A stretch of 64,000 bases of DNA from Cryobacterium inferilacus (GTDB taxonomy: Bacteria; Actinomycetota; Actinomycetes; Actinomycetales; Microbacteriaceae). The translations under genes and the position numbers were made by a program. Location of the stretch: NCBI RefSeq assembly GCF_019599185.1, contig NZ_JAIEUL010000019.1:1-64000 (forward strand). Direction: 5' to 3'. Under the pieces are notes generated by a model, which made no database searches, was not told the DNA's origin, and saw only the letters and a program-made list of their open reading frames with translations. Below are positions 53,298 through 62,851 of this stretch, piece by piece; within the stretch, counting starts at the first letter, position 1, and each line of letters begins with the position of its first letter.

Positions 53298-53675
53298 CTA
53301 GAAGGCCCAGGGGCCGAAGCGGGTGATGGCCACGACGAGGGCGAGCAGGCCGAGGATCACGCTGGGCATTGTCTCCTTGGCGCCGTCGCCGGCGCGCACG
53401 TGCCAGACGACCGCGCCGATCATGATCACGGTGAGCGCCGCCGCGGCTATCGGCACCAGGATCGGGGCGATGCCGGTGACGGCGGGCAGGATCAGGCCGA
53501 GGCCGCCGAGCAGTTCAGCGAGACCGACAAGTTTGACGCCGGCATCCGAGTAGTCGTTGGTCCAGGCCATTCCGTTGGCGGCGAGCTTGGCGCGCGGCTG
53601 GGAGACCTTCATCAGGCCGGCGCCGATGAAGGCGAGGGCGAGCAGACCGGTGATGATCCAGATGGCGATGTTCAT
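53298..53675 (-). CDS. DoxX-family membrane protein
   Basis: The product is 125 aa with four TM helices (about 3-20, 45-63, 69-88, 99-118) and the DoxX motifs IGAGLMKVSQPRAKLA and ELLGGLGLILP. DoxX-like proteins take part in redox or thiol stress responses. ATG 53675 has AGGAG 8 nt upstream. It is divergent from the MarR gene, and inverted operator copies lie in the shared promoter (53727-53781). Confidence 0.85.
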   Translation of the reverse strand: MNIAIWIITGLLALAFIGAGLMKVSQPRAKLAANGMAWTNDYSDAGVKLVGLAELLGGLGLILPAVTGIAPILVPIAAAALTVIMIGAVVWHVRAGDGAKETMPSVILGLLALVVAITRFGPWAF

Positions 53676-53726
53676 GGGGGGACTCCTGGTGTGGTGGCCT
53701 GATCGAGGCCGAGGTGATTGCATCCG

Positions 53727-53781
53727 AATTAGTTGACGCGTCAAATAAGTTAGCGCGAACTACTTTCTGTGTCAACTAATT
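53727..53781. promoter_or_regulatory. Paired inverted operator between doxX-like and marR-like genes
   Basis: AATTAGTTGACGCG (53727) and its inverse, GTGTCAACTAATT (53769-53781), flank the promoter centre. The first copy contains the palindrome TTGACGCGTCAA. A MarR dimer binding both sites would control both genes. Confidence 0.75.
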
Positions 53782-53798
53782 CTGGGTAGGCTGGAGTC

Positions 53799-54275
53799 AT
53801 GGCTGAACCGGAGTGGCTGACCCCCGTGGAGCACGACGCCTGGATGGCTCTGGCCGAGTTGCTGTTCCGGCTGCCGGCCGGACTCGAGTCGCAGTTGCAG
53901 CGCGACGCCGACCTGGCGATGGCGGACTACATGGTGCTGGTGATGCTCTCCGAACGGGACGACCACAGCATGCGCATGAGCGAACTCGCCTCATCCGCCA
54001 GCACCTCGCAGTCGCGTTTGTCGCGCATCGTGGCCCGGCTCGAGGCCGCGGGTTACGTCACCCGTGAGATGGCGCCGGATGACCGGCGCGCGGTGATCGC
54101 GACCCTCACCGAAACGGGCTCGGCCAAGCTGGTGGCGGCCGCCCCCGGCCACGTGGCCCAGGTGCGCAGGTTGATCTTCGACCGCCTCACTCCGGCCCAG
54201 GTGCTCTCCCTCACCGACATCGCGGGCGCGCTCGCCCACCCCGACGACCCCGCGAGCTGTGACCTGAGCACCTAA
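53799..54275 (+). CDS. MarR-family transcriptional regulator
   Basis: The product is 158 aa with the MarR winged helix: MADYMVLVMLSERDDHSMRMSELA, STSQSRLSRIVARLEAAGYV and the wing DDRRAVIATLTETG. It likely represses itself and the divergent DoxX-like gene through the operators at 53727-53781. MarR-DoxX pairs usually answer oxidants or phenolic compounds. Confidence 0.9.
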   Translation: MAEPEWLTPVEHDAWMALAELLFRLPAGLESQLQRDADLAMADYMVLVMLSERDDHSMRMSELASSASTSQSRLSRIVARLEAAGYVTREMAPDDRRAVIATLTETGSAKLVAAAPGHVAQVRRLIFDRLTPAQVLSLTDIAGALAHPDDPASCDLST

Positions 54276-54680
54276 ATCGCCGGGTTTCTGGGGCTCAGCT
54301 CACGGGTCGCGAACGCCCGGCCTCGTTGATCGAGCTTGTCGAGCACTGTACTGAGCTTGTCGAACTAGCCCGCGAGACAAGGATAGGAAGCGAGGCCCTT
54401 CTGGAGGCGCTGGGGGGAAGCACTCTCGGCGGCGTGCAGCTCTCTGGCGAACAAGACTGATGCGCGTTTCTTTGGGATCTGTAACTCGTAGGCGAAATGC
54501 TTGACCGGAACAAATCGTTTCCTGATCCGCTAAACGCGTGGAACCCAGGCCAAAGATGCGCCTCCGGAACGACCGTTGAGCTCGTGGGCACTGCCCATCT
54601 ATGCGTGATGTCGGGAAGCATTTTGGGCGAGACGACAGGCCGATACTGGTCGAGTGTGACGCTCCACTAGAGTTCGAGGC
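54276..54680. other. Gap with REP-like repeats and an hrpA-end copy
   Basis: No gene is supported. It contains GAGCTTGTCGA units (54333 and 54351) also seen inverted near 56030 (TCGACAAGCTCGAC), and the 3'-end copy of hrpA at 54365-54470. Confidence 0.6.
54365..54470. repeat. Degenerate direct repeat of the hrpA 3' end
   Basis: About 100 bp here (GCGAGGCCCTTCTGGAGGCGCTG... to CTGATGCGCG) parallels 56064-56165 (GCGAGGACCTTCTGGATGCGCTG...). The match includes the last codons of hrpA on the minus strand plus the DNA after its stop. It lies left of a 1.6-kb two-gene island, so it may be a by-product of insertion at this end. Confidence 0.65.
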
Positions 54681-55190
54681 ATGGATAGCGCGACGTTCTT
54701 TACCGGCTTGGGCGTGATTGTTTCGGCTTCCTCCGCGATCGTCGCAGTGATCGCGGTGGTCGATGCTCGCTCGTCTCGAAAAGAGGCGGCGGATTCTGCG
54801 ACGGAAGCTGGGACAGATGCCAGAAAGGCTGCGGAGTCTGCCCAGAAGACTGCGGAGGCCAGTACGCGCGCCGCAGCTGCACTCGAAGTGCGGAACGCAC
54901 GCGCGGCCAGAGAGGATGCGGCGCGCATTCCGTGGCTTGTACAGAAGTTGAGTCCGGAGCGTTGGCGAGTAACGAACGAGACTGGCATGCGCGCTGAATT
55001 CGTGCAGCTTGTCGCGAACGGCATTCGATTTCAAATGGAAGACGACAGGGACTTCCGCGATGTCGAGCGTGGGAATCCGATCTTCATCAACTTCGGCGGA
55101 GGGCTGACTGATCCCGCAAGCGCGGACATCGTGATCTCGTGGACGGATGCGACCCGGGATTCGAAGTCGTTCACCATAACGTTGGGGTAA
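54681..55190 (+). CDS. Unknown membrane-anchored protein with a coiled coil
   Basis: The product is 169 aa: an N-terminal TM helix (about 6-28), an Ala/Glu/Lys-rich coiled coil (about 30-75), and a soluble C-terminal half with WLVQKLSPERWRVTNETG and IVISWTDATRD, probably beta-rich. No family is recognised. Codon use is less GC-biased than the neighbouring hrpA. With the next gene it forms a small island between hrpA-end repeats. Confidence 0.55.
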   Translation: MDSATFFTGLGVIVSASSAIVAVIAVVDARSSRKEAADSATEAGTDARKAAESAQKTAEASTRAAAALEVRNARAAREDAARIPWLVQKLSPERWRVTNETGMRAEFVQLVANGIRFQMEDDRDFRDVERGNPIFINFGGGLTDPASADIVISWTDATRDSKSFTITLG

Positions 55191-55418
55191 TGCACTGAAC
55201 CCTCCGGCAAAGATCACGCGGCTCTCCTGCTGGAGCTGAGGTCAGCCATCTTACGGGCGGGTTTTCCCCTGGTTGGCGGCCAACGCCCGTGAACTCCCTT
55301 TCTCGCTTTCGAGCAGGAGCCGCTGCTGATGAGCCGACGGAGCAGTCGAGAAACGAATCGGCAATTCCGAACTGCCGCTCAGCTAAATCGCTCGGTCAAT
55401 CACAGGTAGTCTTCGGCC

Positions 55419-55937
55419 ATGACCGAGACCGTTGCCGTAGCCCTAATCACCGCCATCACGGGACTGGTCGGAGCGCTTCTCGGAAGCGTCGCTGCCTTGT
55501 TTGGTCCTTCGCTCGTTAGCTCGTCTACTCGGCGAGCTGAACGGCGTGAGATGCGTAGGGCTCGGATTGTCGAATACGTGAAGTCTGGAGTCGCGCTAGT
55601 CAACGCCGAGGCTTCTATGGCGACGAGTGAAGGGTCCCAGGCCGAGGTTTACGCTGCGATGGAAAAGCTGAATGCAGACACCATCGATTTGACGTCGCAT
55701 TTGCGTCGACGCGACCGCAGGGTGAAGGACTGGATGCGTCAAGCAGAGAATGAGATGGACGCGCAGAAGGGTGCTCAGGAGCAGCGCGACTACTGGTCTG
55801 CAATCAGCTCTTCGATGCAAGACTGGCACGTCGGGGTGCCGGCGCGAACGGTTTTGGTTCCATTCCAGATACTGCGGGATGGACAGAAAGTTGAAATGAA
55901 AAGACTCAAGAAATGGTCTGATTATTCCGGAGCATGA
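55419..55937 (+). CDS. Unknown membrane-anchored protein
   Basis: The product is 172 aa with an N-terminal TM helix (about 5-28), then a basic helical region (TRRAERREMRRARIVEYVKSG) and charged helices to the end. A Trp-rich patch follows (DYWSAISSSMQDWHVG). It resembles the preceding gene in layout (TM then cytoplasmic helices) but not in sequence. No function is assigned. Both genes are absent from what is expected beside hrpA. Confidence 0.55.
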   Translation: MTETVAVALITAITGLVGALLGSVAALFGPSLVSSSTRRAERREMRRARIVEYVKSGVALVNAEASMATSEGSQAEVYAAMEKLNADTIDLTSHLRRRDRRVKDWMRQAENEMDAQKGAQEQRDYWSAISSSMQDWHVGVPARTVLVPFQILRDGQKVEMKRLKKWSDYSGA

Positions 55938-56063
55938 TGAAGGCTTGGCGGTCGGTATGCTCTTCATCTGGCAGGTCTGGTCGGGCGCGACCTTTGTTAA
56001 TCGGCCGTTCGTAGCTAGACAGGGTCGCGGGGTCTCGACAAGCTCGACCAGCGTCGGGTCGCG

Positions 56064-56165
56064 ACCAGCCGCGAGGCGCGGCTAGGAGGCGAGGACCTTC
56101 TGGATGCGCTGCAGCGAGACCGACTCGGCGGCGCGGAGCTCCTGGGCGAAGAGGCTGATGCGCAG
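56064..56165. repeat. hrpA 3'-end segment, intact copy of the direct repeat
   Basis: This is the end of hrpA (stop at 56084-56082) with a short downstream stretch. The same order occurs in degenerate form at 54365-54470. Confidence 0.65.
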
Positions 56166-59100
56166 CTCCTCGATCATCCATCTCGCGCGCACCAGGTTCG
56201 CCGCGGCGGTCTCCGGCAGCGGGATGCGGCCGCCGGCCTCGGTGAACTTCGCGGTGGCGGACTGCACCTCGTTCATCCAGACCCGGTCGCGGTTGGGGTT
56301 GTCGAGGAGCTTGTCGATGCGTGCGGTGATGCCGCCGAGGTACCGCGGCAGGTGTCGCAGCTGGGCGAGGCCGGTTGCGCTGACAAAACCGGGGTAGACC
56401 AGCCCGTTCAGTTGCTCGCGGGCATCCGTCAGCGCGGCGAGCAGGGCCATGCTGGTGGAGGCCTTGAGTGCCTTGTCGGCCGCGCGGGAGGCGGTGAGGA
56501 TGCGGGCGACGAGGCCGACGGTCTCGAACATCGAGTCCATCACCACGCCGGAGACCCGGTCGCGGATGCTGTCGAATTCGGCCTTCATGAAGACCTGGCC
56601 GTCTGGCCGCACCCGGTAGAGCACGTCGTCGACGGCGGCCGCGAGGCAGTCGTCGAACAGGGCCTGGGTGGAACGGTACGGGCTCGTGGCCAGCGACAGC
56701 TTCTCGCTGCCCGTGAGGTGCTGTTGCACGTACGCCACCGGTGACGCCGTCGCCAGCAGCAACAGCCGCCGTACCCCGCCAGGCAGGGTGCGGGCCTGCT
56801 CGTCGACGGTGCTCATCATGCGGATGCTCACCGAGGTACCGTCGTCGATCAGGGTGGGGTACCCGCGGATGGTGTTGTCACCCTGCTTGGTGTCGATGAA
56901 CCGGGGCAACTCGATGAAGTCCCAGGTGGTGAGCCCAGAGCGTTCGATGGCGTTCTTCGGTGTGGCCGCGGAGGCCTTGGCGACCGACTCGCGCACCTTG
57001 TTGCCCAGGCGGCGTTGCAGCTCGCCGAGGTCCTTGCCGGAGGCGACCGCGCGGCCGCGCTCGTCGATGACCCGGAAGGTCATCCGCAGGTGCGCGGGCA
57101 CGCGGGAGAGATCGAAGTCACGCACGGTGACGGGCACGTAGGTGAGCCGCTGGATGAGGGCGGCGAGGGTCTCGGCGAAAGAGAGGTCGGTGGTTTCGAC
57201 AGGCTCGGCCGAACCCACCACGCCTGGCGCTGGCGGCAGCTCGGCGAGCAGCCGCACGGCCCAGTCGGCGGCGGGCACCACGTTACGACGGATGGCCTTG
57301 GGCAGCGACTTGATCAGCGACGCCACGAGGTCTGCGCGCAGGCCCGGCACCTGCCAGTCGAAGCCGGTGGGGGAGACCCGGGCGAGCAGCGCGAGCGGAA
57401 CCTGCACGGTCACGCCGTCGTCCTCCGCGCCCGGCTCGAACCGGTAGCTCAGCGCGAAGCGCTGGTCGCGCTGCTGCCAGGACGGCGGGAAGAGCGACTC
57501 GTCGACCTCCGGCGCATCCTCGGGCACCAGCGCCTCGGCGGTCATGGTGAGCAGGTCGGGCGTCGCGGCGCGGGCGACCCGCCACCAGGTCTCGAAGGTG
57601 CGGGTGCTGTGCACGTCGGCGGGGATGCGGCGCTGGTAGAACTCGAAGACGGCCTCATCGTCGAAGAGAATGTCGCGGCGACGGGTGCGCTCCTCGAGCT
57701 CGGCGAGCTCCTTGCGGAGGGCCGTGTTGGCGCGGTCGAACGCGGTGACCCGCTGATCGACCCGGTCGAGGTCCCACTCGCCGTCGACGAGGGCATGCCG
57801 GATGAACAGCTCGCGGGCGTAGGCCGGGTCGACCCTGGAGAACTGCACCCGGCGGCGCGGCACGATCGGCACCCCGTACAGGGTGACCCGCTCGTAGGCC
57901 ACCACGGCGCCCTGCTTCTTCTCCCAGTGCGGCTCGGAGTAGCTGCGCTTGCAGAGGTCACCGGCGAGCTGCTCGGCCCAGGCCGGGTCGACGACGGCGT
58001 TCATCCGGGCGAACAACCGGCTGGTCTCCACCAGTTCGGCGCTCATCACGGCGTTGGGCTGCTTCTTGGCCAGCGCGGAACCGGGGAAGAGTACGAAGCG
58101 TTGCTGCCTCGCGCCGATGTAGTCCTTCTTGGCCACGTCCTTGAGGCCGATGTGCGAGAGCAGGCCGGAGAGCATCGACCGGTGGATGCCGTCGGGGTTC
58201 ACGGCCGGGTCGCCGATGTGCAGGCCGAGCGGCTTGGCCAGCTGGCGGAGCTGCTTGTAGACGTCCTGCCACTCGCGTACGCGCAGGTAGTTGAGGTACT
58301 CGTTCTTGCACAGCCGGCGGAACGCGCTGGAGCCGAGCTCCTTCTGCTGGGTCTCCAGGTAGTTCCAGAGGTTCAGCAGCGAAAGGAAATCACTGGTGGG
58401 GTCAGCGAACCGGGCGTGCTTCTCGTCGGCGGAGCCGCGGCGCTCGAGCGGCCGCTCACGCACATCCTGGATGGTGAGCCCGGCCACGATGGCCATCACC
58501 TCGCGGCTGGTGCCCTGCACCTTGGACTCGATCACCATGCGGCCGAACCGGGGGTCGATGGGCAGCTGGGCGAGCTGCTGGCCCACCCGGGTGAGGGTGT
58601 GCGTGCCCGCCGTCACGGCCATCCGCCCGCCGCCGTGTCCTGAACCGCCCCGGCCGCCGCGCCCACGCCCGCCGTCACGACCGGAGCGGCCGGCCCCGGC
58701 CTGGCTCGGGTCCTCGGTGGGGGTTCCGGACGGCGCCACGGTGGCTTTGACCGCGCCGAGCTCGGTGAGCAGGTCGAGGCCGTCCTTGATGTTGCGGGAG
58801 TCCGGCGGCGTGAGGAACGGGAACTGCGCGATGTCGCCCAGGCCCAGCGAGATCATCTGCAGGATGACCGCGGCCAGGTTGGTGCGCAGGATCTCCGGCT
58901 CGGTGTACTCGGGCCGGCGGGTGAAGTCTTCTTCGCTGTACAGGCGGATGGCGATGCCGTCGCTGGTGCGGCCGGAGCGGCCCGAACGCTGGTTGGCGGA
59001 GGCCTGCGCGATGGCCTCGATCGGCAGCCGCTGCACCTTCGAGCGCACGCTGTACCGGCTGATCCGGGCGGTGCCGGCGTCGATGACGTAGCGGATGCCC

Positions 59101-60047
59101 GGCACGGTGAGGCTGGTCTCGGCCACGTTGGTGGCCAGAACGATGCGGCGCCGCACCCCGGCCACGGTGGAGGGCTGGAACACCTTGTGCTGGTCGGCGG
59201 AGGAGAGCCGGCCGTAGAGCGGCAGCACCTCGGTGGGGCTGGTGCGGCCTGCGCCGGCGAACTTGCCCTGCAGGGCGTCGGCCGCGTCGCGGATCTCGGT
59301 CTCGCCGGAGAGGAACACCAGCACGTCGCCGTTGGACTCCTGCTCGAGCTCGTCGAGCGCGGCGGAGATGCCCTCGATGTAGTCGCGGTCCACGCTGGGC
59401 GCGGCATCCGTGATCTCGTCTTCGTCGTCGATCGCGGCCTCGGCCACGAGCGGGCGGTAGCGGATCTCGACCGGGTAGGTGCGGCCGGAGACCTCGATGA
59501 TGGGCGCCGGGGTGCCGTCGGCCGCCGCGAAGTGCTTGGCGAAGCTGGCCGGGTCGATGGTGGCGCTGGTGATGATGAGCTTGAGCTCGGGGCGCTGGGG
59601 GAGCAGCTGCTGCAGGTAGCCGAGCAGGAAGTCGATGTTGAGGCTGCGCTCGTGGGCCTCGTCGATGATGATGGTGTCGTACTTGCGCAGCATCCGGTCG
59701 CGGTGGATCTCGTTGAGCAGGATGCCGTCGGTCATCAGCTTGATGCGGGTGTCGGCGCCGACGCGGTCGGTGAAGCGCACCTGGTAGCCGACGAGTTCGC
59801 CCACCTCCTGGCCGAGCTCCTCTGCGATGCGCTCGGCGATGGTGCGGGCGGCCAGCCGGCGCGGCTGGGTGTGCCCGATCGACTCCCGGCCCAGTTCCAG
59901 GCAGATCTTGGGCAGCTGGGTGGTCTTGCCCGACCCGGTGGAACCGGCCACGATCACGACCTGGTTGTCGCGGATGGCGCGCGCGATGTCGTCGCGGCGC
60001 TGACTGATCGGCAACTCGGGCGGGAAGGTGATGTTCACGGGAATCAT
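56082..60047 (-). CDS. hrpA: ATP-dependent RNA helicase HrpA
   Basis: The product is 1321 aa, the usual length of HrpA. It has the Walker A AGSTGSGKTTQLPK (34-47), the DEAH box IIIDEAHERS, the SAT-like TSATIDPASF, QRSGRSGRTSDG (helicase motif VI), then the HA2 and DUF3418 regions. A Gly/Arg-rich loop (SGRDGGRGRGGRGGSGHGGG) is inserted near residue 455, a feature of some actinobacterial members. It acts in the cytoplasm on structured or stalled mRNA. Confidence 0.93.
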   Translation of the reverse strand: MIPVNITFPPELPISQRRDDIARAIRDNQVVIVAGSTGSGKTTQLPKICLELGRESIGHTQPRRLAARTIAERIAEELGQEVGELVGYQVRFTDRVGADTRIKLMTDGILLNEIHRDRMLRKYDTIIIDEAHERSLNIDFLLGYLQQLLPQRPELKLIITSATIDPASFAKHFAAADGTPAPIIEVSGRTYPVEIRYRPLVAEAAIDDEDEITDAAPSVDRDYIEGISAALDELEQESNGDVLVFLSGETEIRDAADALQGKFAGAGRTSPTEVLPLYGRLSSADQHKVFQPSTVAGVRRRIVLATNVAETSLTVPGIRYVIDAGTARISRYSVRSKVQRLPIEAIAQASANQRSGRSGRTSDGIAIRLYSEEDFTRRPEYTEPEILRTNLAAVILQMISLGLGDIAQFPFLTPPDSRNIKDGLDLLTELGAVKATVAPSGTPTEDPSQAGAGRSGRDGGRGRGGRGGSGHGGGRMAVTAGTHTLTRVGQQLAQLPIDPRFGRMVIESKVQGTSREVMAIVAGLTIQDVRERPLERRGSADEKHARFADPTSDFLSLLNLWNYLETQQKELGSSAFRRLCKNEYLNYLRVREWQDVYKQLRQLAKPLGLHIGDPAVNPDGIHRSMLSGLLSHIGLKDVAKKDYIGARQQRFVLFPGSALAKKQPNAVMSAELVETSRLFARMNAVVDPAWAEQLAGDLCKRSYSEPHWEKKQGAVVAYERVTLYGVPIVPRRRVQFSRVDPAYARELFIRHALVDGEWDLDRVDQRVTAFDRANTALRKELAELEERTRRRDILFDDEAVFEFYQRRIPADVHSTRTFETWWRVARAATPDLLTMTAEALVPEDAPEVDESLFPPSWQQRDQRFALSYRFEPGAEDDGVTVQVPLALLARVSPTGFDWQVPGLRADLVASLIKSLPKAIRRNVVPAADWAVRLLAELPPAPGVVGSAEPVETTDLSFAETLAALIQRLTYVPVTVRDFDLSRVPAHLRMTFRVIDERGRAVASGKDLGELQRRLGNKVRESVAKASAATPKNAIERSGLTTWDFIELPRFIDTKQGDNTIRGYPTLIDDGTSVSIRMMSTVDEQARTLPGGVRRLLLLATASPVAYVQQHLTGSEKLSLATSPYRSTQALFDDCLAAAVDDVLYRVRPDGQVFMKAEFDSIRDRVSGVVMDSMFETVGLVARILTASRAADKALKASTSMALLAALTDAREQLNGLVYPGFVSATGLAQLRHLPRYLGGITARIDKLLDNPNRDRVWMNEVQSATAKFTEAGGRIPLPETAAANLVRARWMIEELRISLFAQELRAAESVSLQRIQKVLAS

Positions 60048-60110
60048 TAGCCCTCCATCGTATTGCGTCGCGGGGGTACCCCACTTCGGGCCGAACCGTT
60101 GTGGAGCAAA

Positions 60111-60131
60111 CTACTTTGTGTTACAAAGTAG
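60111..60131. promoter_or_regulatory. Operator of the regulator/ABC-2 operon
   Basis: CTACTTTGT and ACAAAGTAG are perfect 9-bp arms around GTT. The site abuts the ATG at 60134, where a repressor would block transcription. The operon encodes a winged-helix regulator (60793), likely its own ligand. Confidence 0.75.
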
Positions 60132-60133
60132 GC

Positions 60134-60793
60134 ATGGATGACAACAGGACACCCGCTGCCACAGACCTCGACGAGCCGATGGGGGACCCGCGCGAGATGC
60201 TCGCCCTGCTCGAAGCTCAGCAACGCCGGGTGGCGGATGCGCAGATCGCGCCCGTCGTCTGGCTGTACTTCATCTGGGGCGTCGCCTGGTTCGTCGGCTT
60301 CCTCGCGCTCTGGTCGGGCGACGAGGACGGCAACCCGTGGTTCACGATTCCGGCCGGGGTGGCCACGCCGCTGTTCATCGTGCTGCTGGTGATCTCGATC
60401 GTGTCCTCCGCCGTGATCGGTGTGCGCATCAACCGGGGTGTGCGCGGCGTGTCCAGCTTCTCCGGCGCCGTCTACGGGCTGTCCTGGTCGGTCTGCGGCG
60501 CGGCATTCGGGCTGCTCGGCACCGCCCTGATCAGCCACGGCCTGTCCACCGACCTCGCCAACCTCTACTTCCCGTCCGGCTTCGCGCTGATGTGCGGCAC
60601 CATCTACCTCGGCGGCGCCGCGCTCTGGCGGGACACATCCCAGCTCATCCTCGGCCTGGTCATGCTCATCGTCGGCGCTGCCGCCCCGTTCGCCGGGTCT
60701 CCGGGCAACGACCTGGTCTTCGCCCTCGCCGGCGGCGGCGCGTTCCTCGTCACCGCCGCCGTGATGGCCGTGCGCCTCGGCCGCAACCGCTGA
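60134..60793 (+). CDS. Membrane protein of a regulator/ABC-2 operon
   Basis: The product is 219 aa with six TM helices (about 36-56, 67-92, 105-124, 127-143, 150-175, 185-207). The N-terminal cytoplasmic part has PREMLALLEAQQRRVADA. No enzymatic motifs. ATG 60134 begins directly after the palindromic operator (leaderless or very short leader). The stop overlaps the regulator's ATG (TGATG), so it is part of the transporter operon and may sense or assist the transporter. Confidence 0.75.
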   Translation: MDDNRTPAATDLDEPMGDPREMLALLEAQQRRVADAQIAPVVWLYFIWGVAWFVGFLALWSGDEDGNPWFTIPAGVATPLFIVLLVISIVSSAVIGVRINRGVRGVSSFSGAVYGLSWSVCGAAFGLLGTALISHGLSTDLANLYFPSGFALMCGTIYLGGAALWRDTSQLILGLVMLIVGAAAPFAGSPGNDLVFALAGGGAFLVTAAVMAVRLGRNR

Positions 60794-61089
60794 TGGACGA
60801 ACTCGACCCGGTGATCCACGCATCCGCCCGGCTCAAGATCACCGCCACCCTGGCCACCCTCGAGGTGGGCGACCAGATCGCCTTCCCCCGGCTGCAGGAG
60901 CTGCTCGGCATGACCGCCGGCAATCTCTCCACCCACCTGCGCAAGCTCGAAGACGCGGGCTATGTTGACGTCGTCAAGTCCCACCTGGGCCGCAGCCCGG
61001 TGACCTACCTGGCCCTGTCGCGCACCGGCCGGCGCGCGTTCGAAGACTACCGAGAGGCCCTGCGCGGCCTGTTAGGGGAATCAGCATGA
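60793..61089 (+). CDS. Winged-helix transcriptional regulator
   Basis: The product is 98 aa, a minimal winged helix (ArsR/HTH_34 type): ASARLKITATLATLEVGDQIAF, LQELLGMTAGNLSTHLRKLEDAGYV, and the wing KSHLGRSPVTYLALSRTG. It probably binds the palindrome at 60111. Its stop overlaps the ABC ATPase start by 4 nt (ATGA). Confidence 0.85.
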   Translation: MDELDPVIHASARLKITATLATLEVGDQIAFPRLQELLGMTAGNLSTHLRKLEDAGYVDVVKSHLGRSPVTYLALSRTGRRAFEDYREALRGLLGESA

Positions 61090-62045
61090 GCGTTCTGGCC
61101 CGGCTCGATCACGTGACGCGGCGCTTCGGCGACGTGCTCGCCGTTGACGACGTGAGCCTCGACATCCACTCGGGCACCATCCTGGGTCTGCTCGGACCCA
61201 ACGGCGCCGGCAAGTCCACGGTGCTCACGATGGTGCAGGGGCTGCGACGGCCCAGTACCGGCACGGTGACGCTGTTCGGCGGCTCGCCGGGCGACTACCG
61301 GATGCGCCGGAAGCTCGGCGGCACTCCGCAGGAGACCGCGCTGCCGCCGACCCTGCGGGTGGGCGAGGTGATCGACTTCGTCGGCCGGCACTTCGACGCC
61401 CCGCTGAGCACGGCGGCCGTGGCCGACGAGTTCGGGCTGGGAGAGCTGCTCAAGCGGCAGACCGGCGCCCTCTCCGGCGGGCAGAAGCGCCGGCTGAGCG
61501 TGGCGCTCGCGTTCGTGGGCCAGCCCCGTCTGGTGCTGCTGGACGAACCGACCACCGGCCTGGACGTGGACGCCCGCCGCACCCTGTGGGACGCGGTGCG
61601 GCGCCAGCACGAGCGCGGCGCCACCGTGGTGGTGACCAGCCACTACCTCGAGGAGATCGAGGCGCTGGCCGAACGGGTGGTGGTGCTCGGGCACGGCCGG
61701 GTGATCGCCGACGACACCGTGGCCGCCGTGATCAACCAGGTGTCGCTGCGCCAGGTGCGCCTGGTCACCGAGCACCCCGACCGGGTCAGCGGCCTGCCGG
61801 GCGTGGTGGGCCGCGACGTGGCCGATGACGGCACGACCACCTTCTACGCCAGCGACAGCGACCGGCTGATCGTCGAGCTCGTGCGCTCCGGTATCCCCTT
61901 CAGCGACCTCACCGTGCGCGGCGCCACCCTCGAAGAGGCGTTCCTCACCCTCACCGGGGCGACGGGTGCCGAGCCGCCGGCCGCCCGCACCGCCCCCGCC
62001 CGCACCGCCCCTGCCCGCACCGCCGAGAAGGAGATGAACCGATGA
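61086..62045 (+). CDS. ABC-2 type transporter ATPase
   Basis: The product is 319 aa with Walker A LGPNGAGKST, Q-loop GGTPQETAL, signature LSGGQKRRLSVALAF, Walker B LVLLDEPTTGLDVDARR and an H-loop VVTSHYLEE. The C-terminal 90 residues form the usual domain of drug- or lantibiotic-export ATPases, followed by a run of ART/APA repeats (PARTAPARTAPARTAEK). It pairs with the permease at 62042 (ATGA overlap). Confidence 0.9.
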   Translation: MSVLARLDHVTRRFGDVLAVDDVSLDIHSGTILGLLGPNGAGKSTVLTMVQGLRRPSTGTVTLFGGSPGDYRMRRKLGGTPQETALPPTLRVGEVIDFVGRHFDAPLSTAAVADEFGLGELLKRQTGALSGGQKRRLSVALAFVGQPRLVLLDEPTTGLDVDARRTLWDAVRRQHERGATVVVTSHYLEEIEALAERVVVLGHGRVIADDTVAAVINQVSLRQVRLVTEHPDRVSGLPGVVGRDVADDGTTTFYASDSDRLIVELVRSGIPFSDLTVRGATLEEAFLTLTGATGAEPPAARTAPARTAPARTAEKEMNR

Positions 62046-62833
62046 GCACCCTCACCCGCGGCCCGGTGATCGGCGGCCGCACGGGCATCCTGGCCCTCAC
62101 CCTGCTGCACGCCAGGATCATCCTCATCGAGACCTTTCGCATCCCGGCCGCCCTGATCGGCTCGCTCGTGTTCCCCGGGCTGTCGCTGCTGTTCTTCGTG
62201 GTGCCGCAGCGTGCCATCGCCGACAACCCCGAGTTCGCCACCCAGGCGGTGGTCGCGCTGAGCGTGTTCGCGCTGATGTCGAACTCGCTGTTCAGTTTCG
62301 GTCTCAACATCGCGTCCAACCGGGAGCAGCCCTGGGACCCATACCTGCGCACCCTGCCCGTGCCCGGCGTCGCCCGGGTGCTCGGCCAGGTGTGCTCCAC
62401 CGGGCTGATGGGGCTGGCCTCGATCCTGCCGGTGATCGCGATCGGTGCCCTGTTCACCGCGGCGGAGGCATCCGTGCTCGGTGTGCTCGCCGGGCTCGTG
62501 GCGCTGGGTATTTCGGCGCTGCCGTTCATGTTCATCGGCATCTCGATCGGCTACTCGATGTCATCGAAGGCGGCGATCGCCGTGGTGCAGATCGTGATGT
62601 TCGGGCTGGCGTTCGCCGGCGGTCTGTTCCTGCCGCCGTACCTCTTCGCGGACTGGCTGGACACCCTGTCGATGTTCCTGCCGTCGCGGCAGGCCCGCGA
62701 GTTCGTGATCTGGGCCGTGCAGGGCGGCGAGTTGGAGCCGTGGGTGTGGATCGGCATCCTGCTGTGGACCGCGGCCACCTTCGCCCTGGCCCTGCTGCTC
62801 TTTCGCCGCGACGAGGGCCGCCGCTACCGGTAG
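62042..62833 (+). CDS. ABC-2 type transporter permease
   Basis: The product is 263 aa with six TM helices (about 34-54, 70-92, 113-135, 144-166, 173-195, 228-252). It is the membrane half for the upstream ATPase; such self-regulated four-gene operons are often involved in export of drugs, peptides or envelope lipids. The substrate is unknown. A hairpin at 62852-62893 ends the operon. Confidence 0.85.
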   Translation: MSTLTRGPVIGGRTGILALTLLHARIILIETFRIPAALIGSLVFPGLSLLFFVVPQRAIADNPEFATQAVVALSVFALMSNSLFSFGLNIASNREQPWDPYLRTLPVPGVARVLGQVCSTGLMGLASILPVIAIGALFTAAEASVLGVLAGLVALGISALPFMFIGISIGYSMSSKAAIAVVQIVMFGLAFAGGLFLPPYLFADWLDTLSMFLPSRQAREFVIWAVQGGELEPWVWIGILLWTAATFALALLLFRRDEGRRYR

Positions 62834-62851
62834 CGGCGCACCTGTTCCCCG

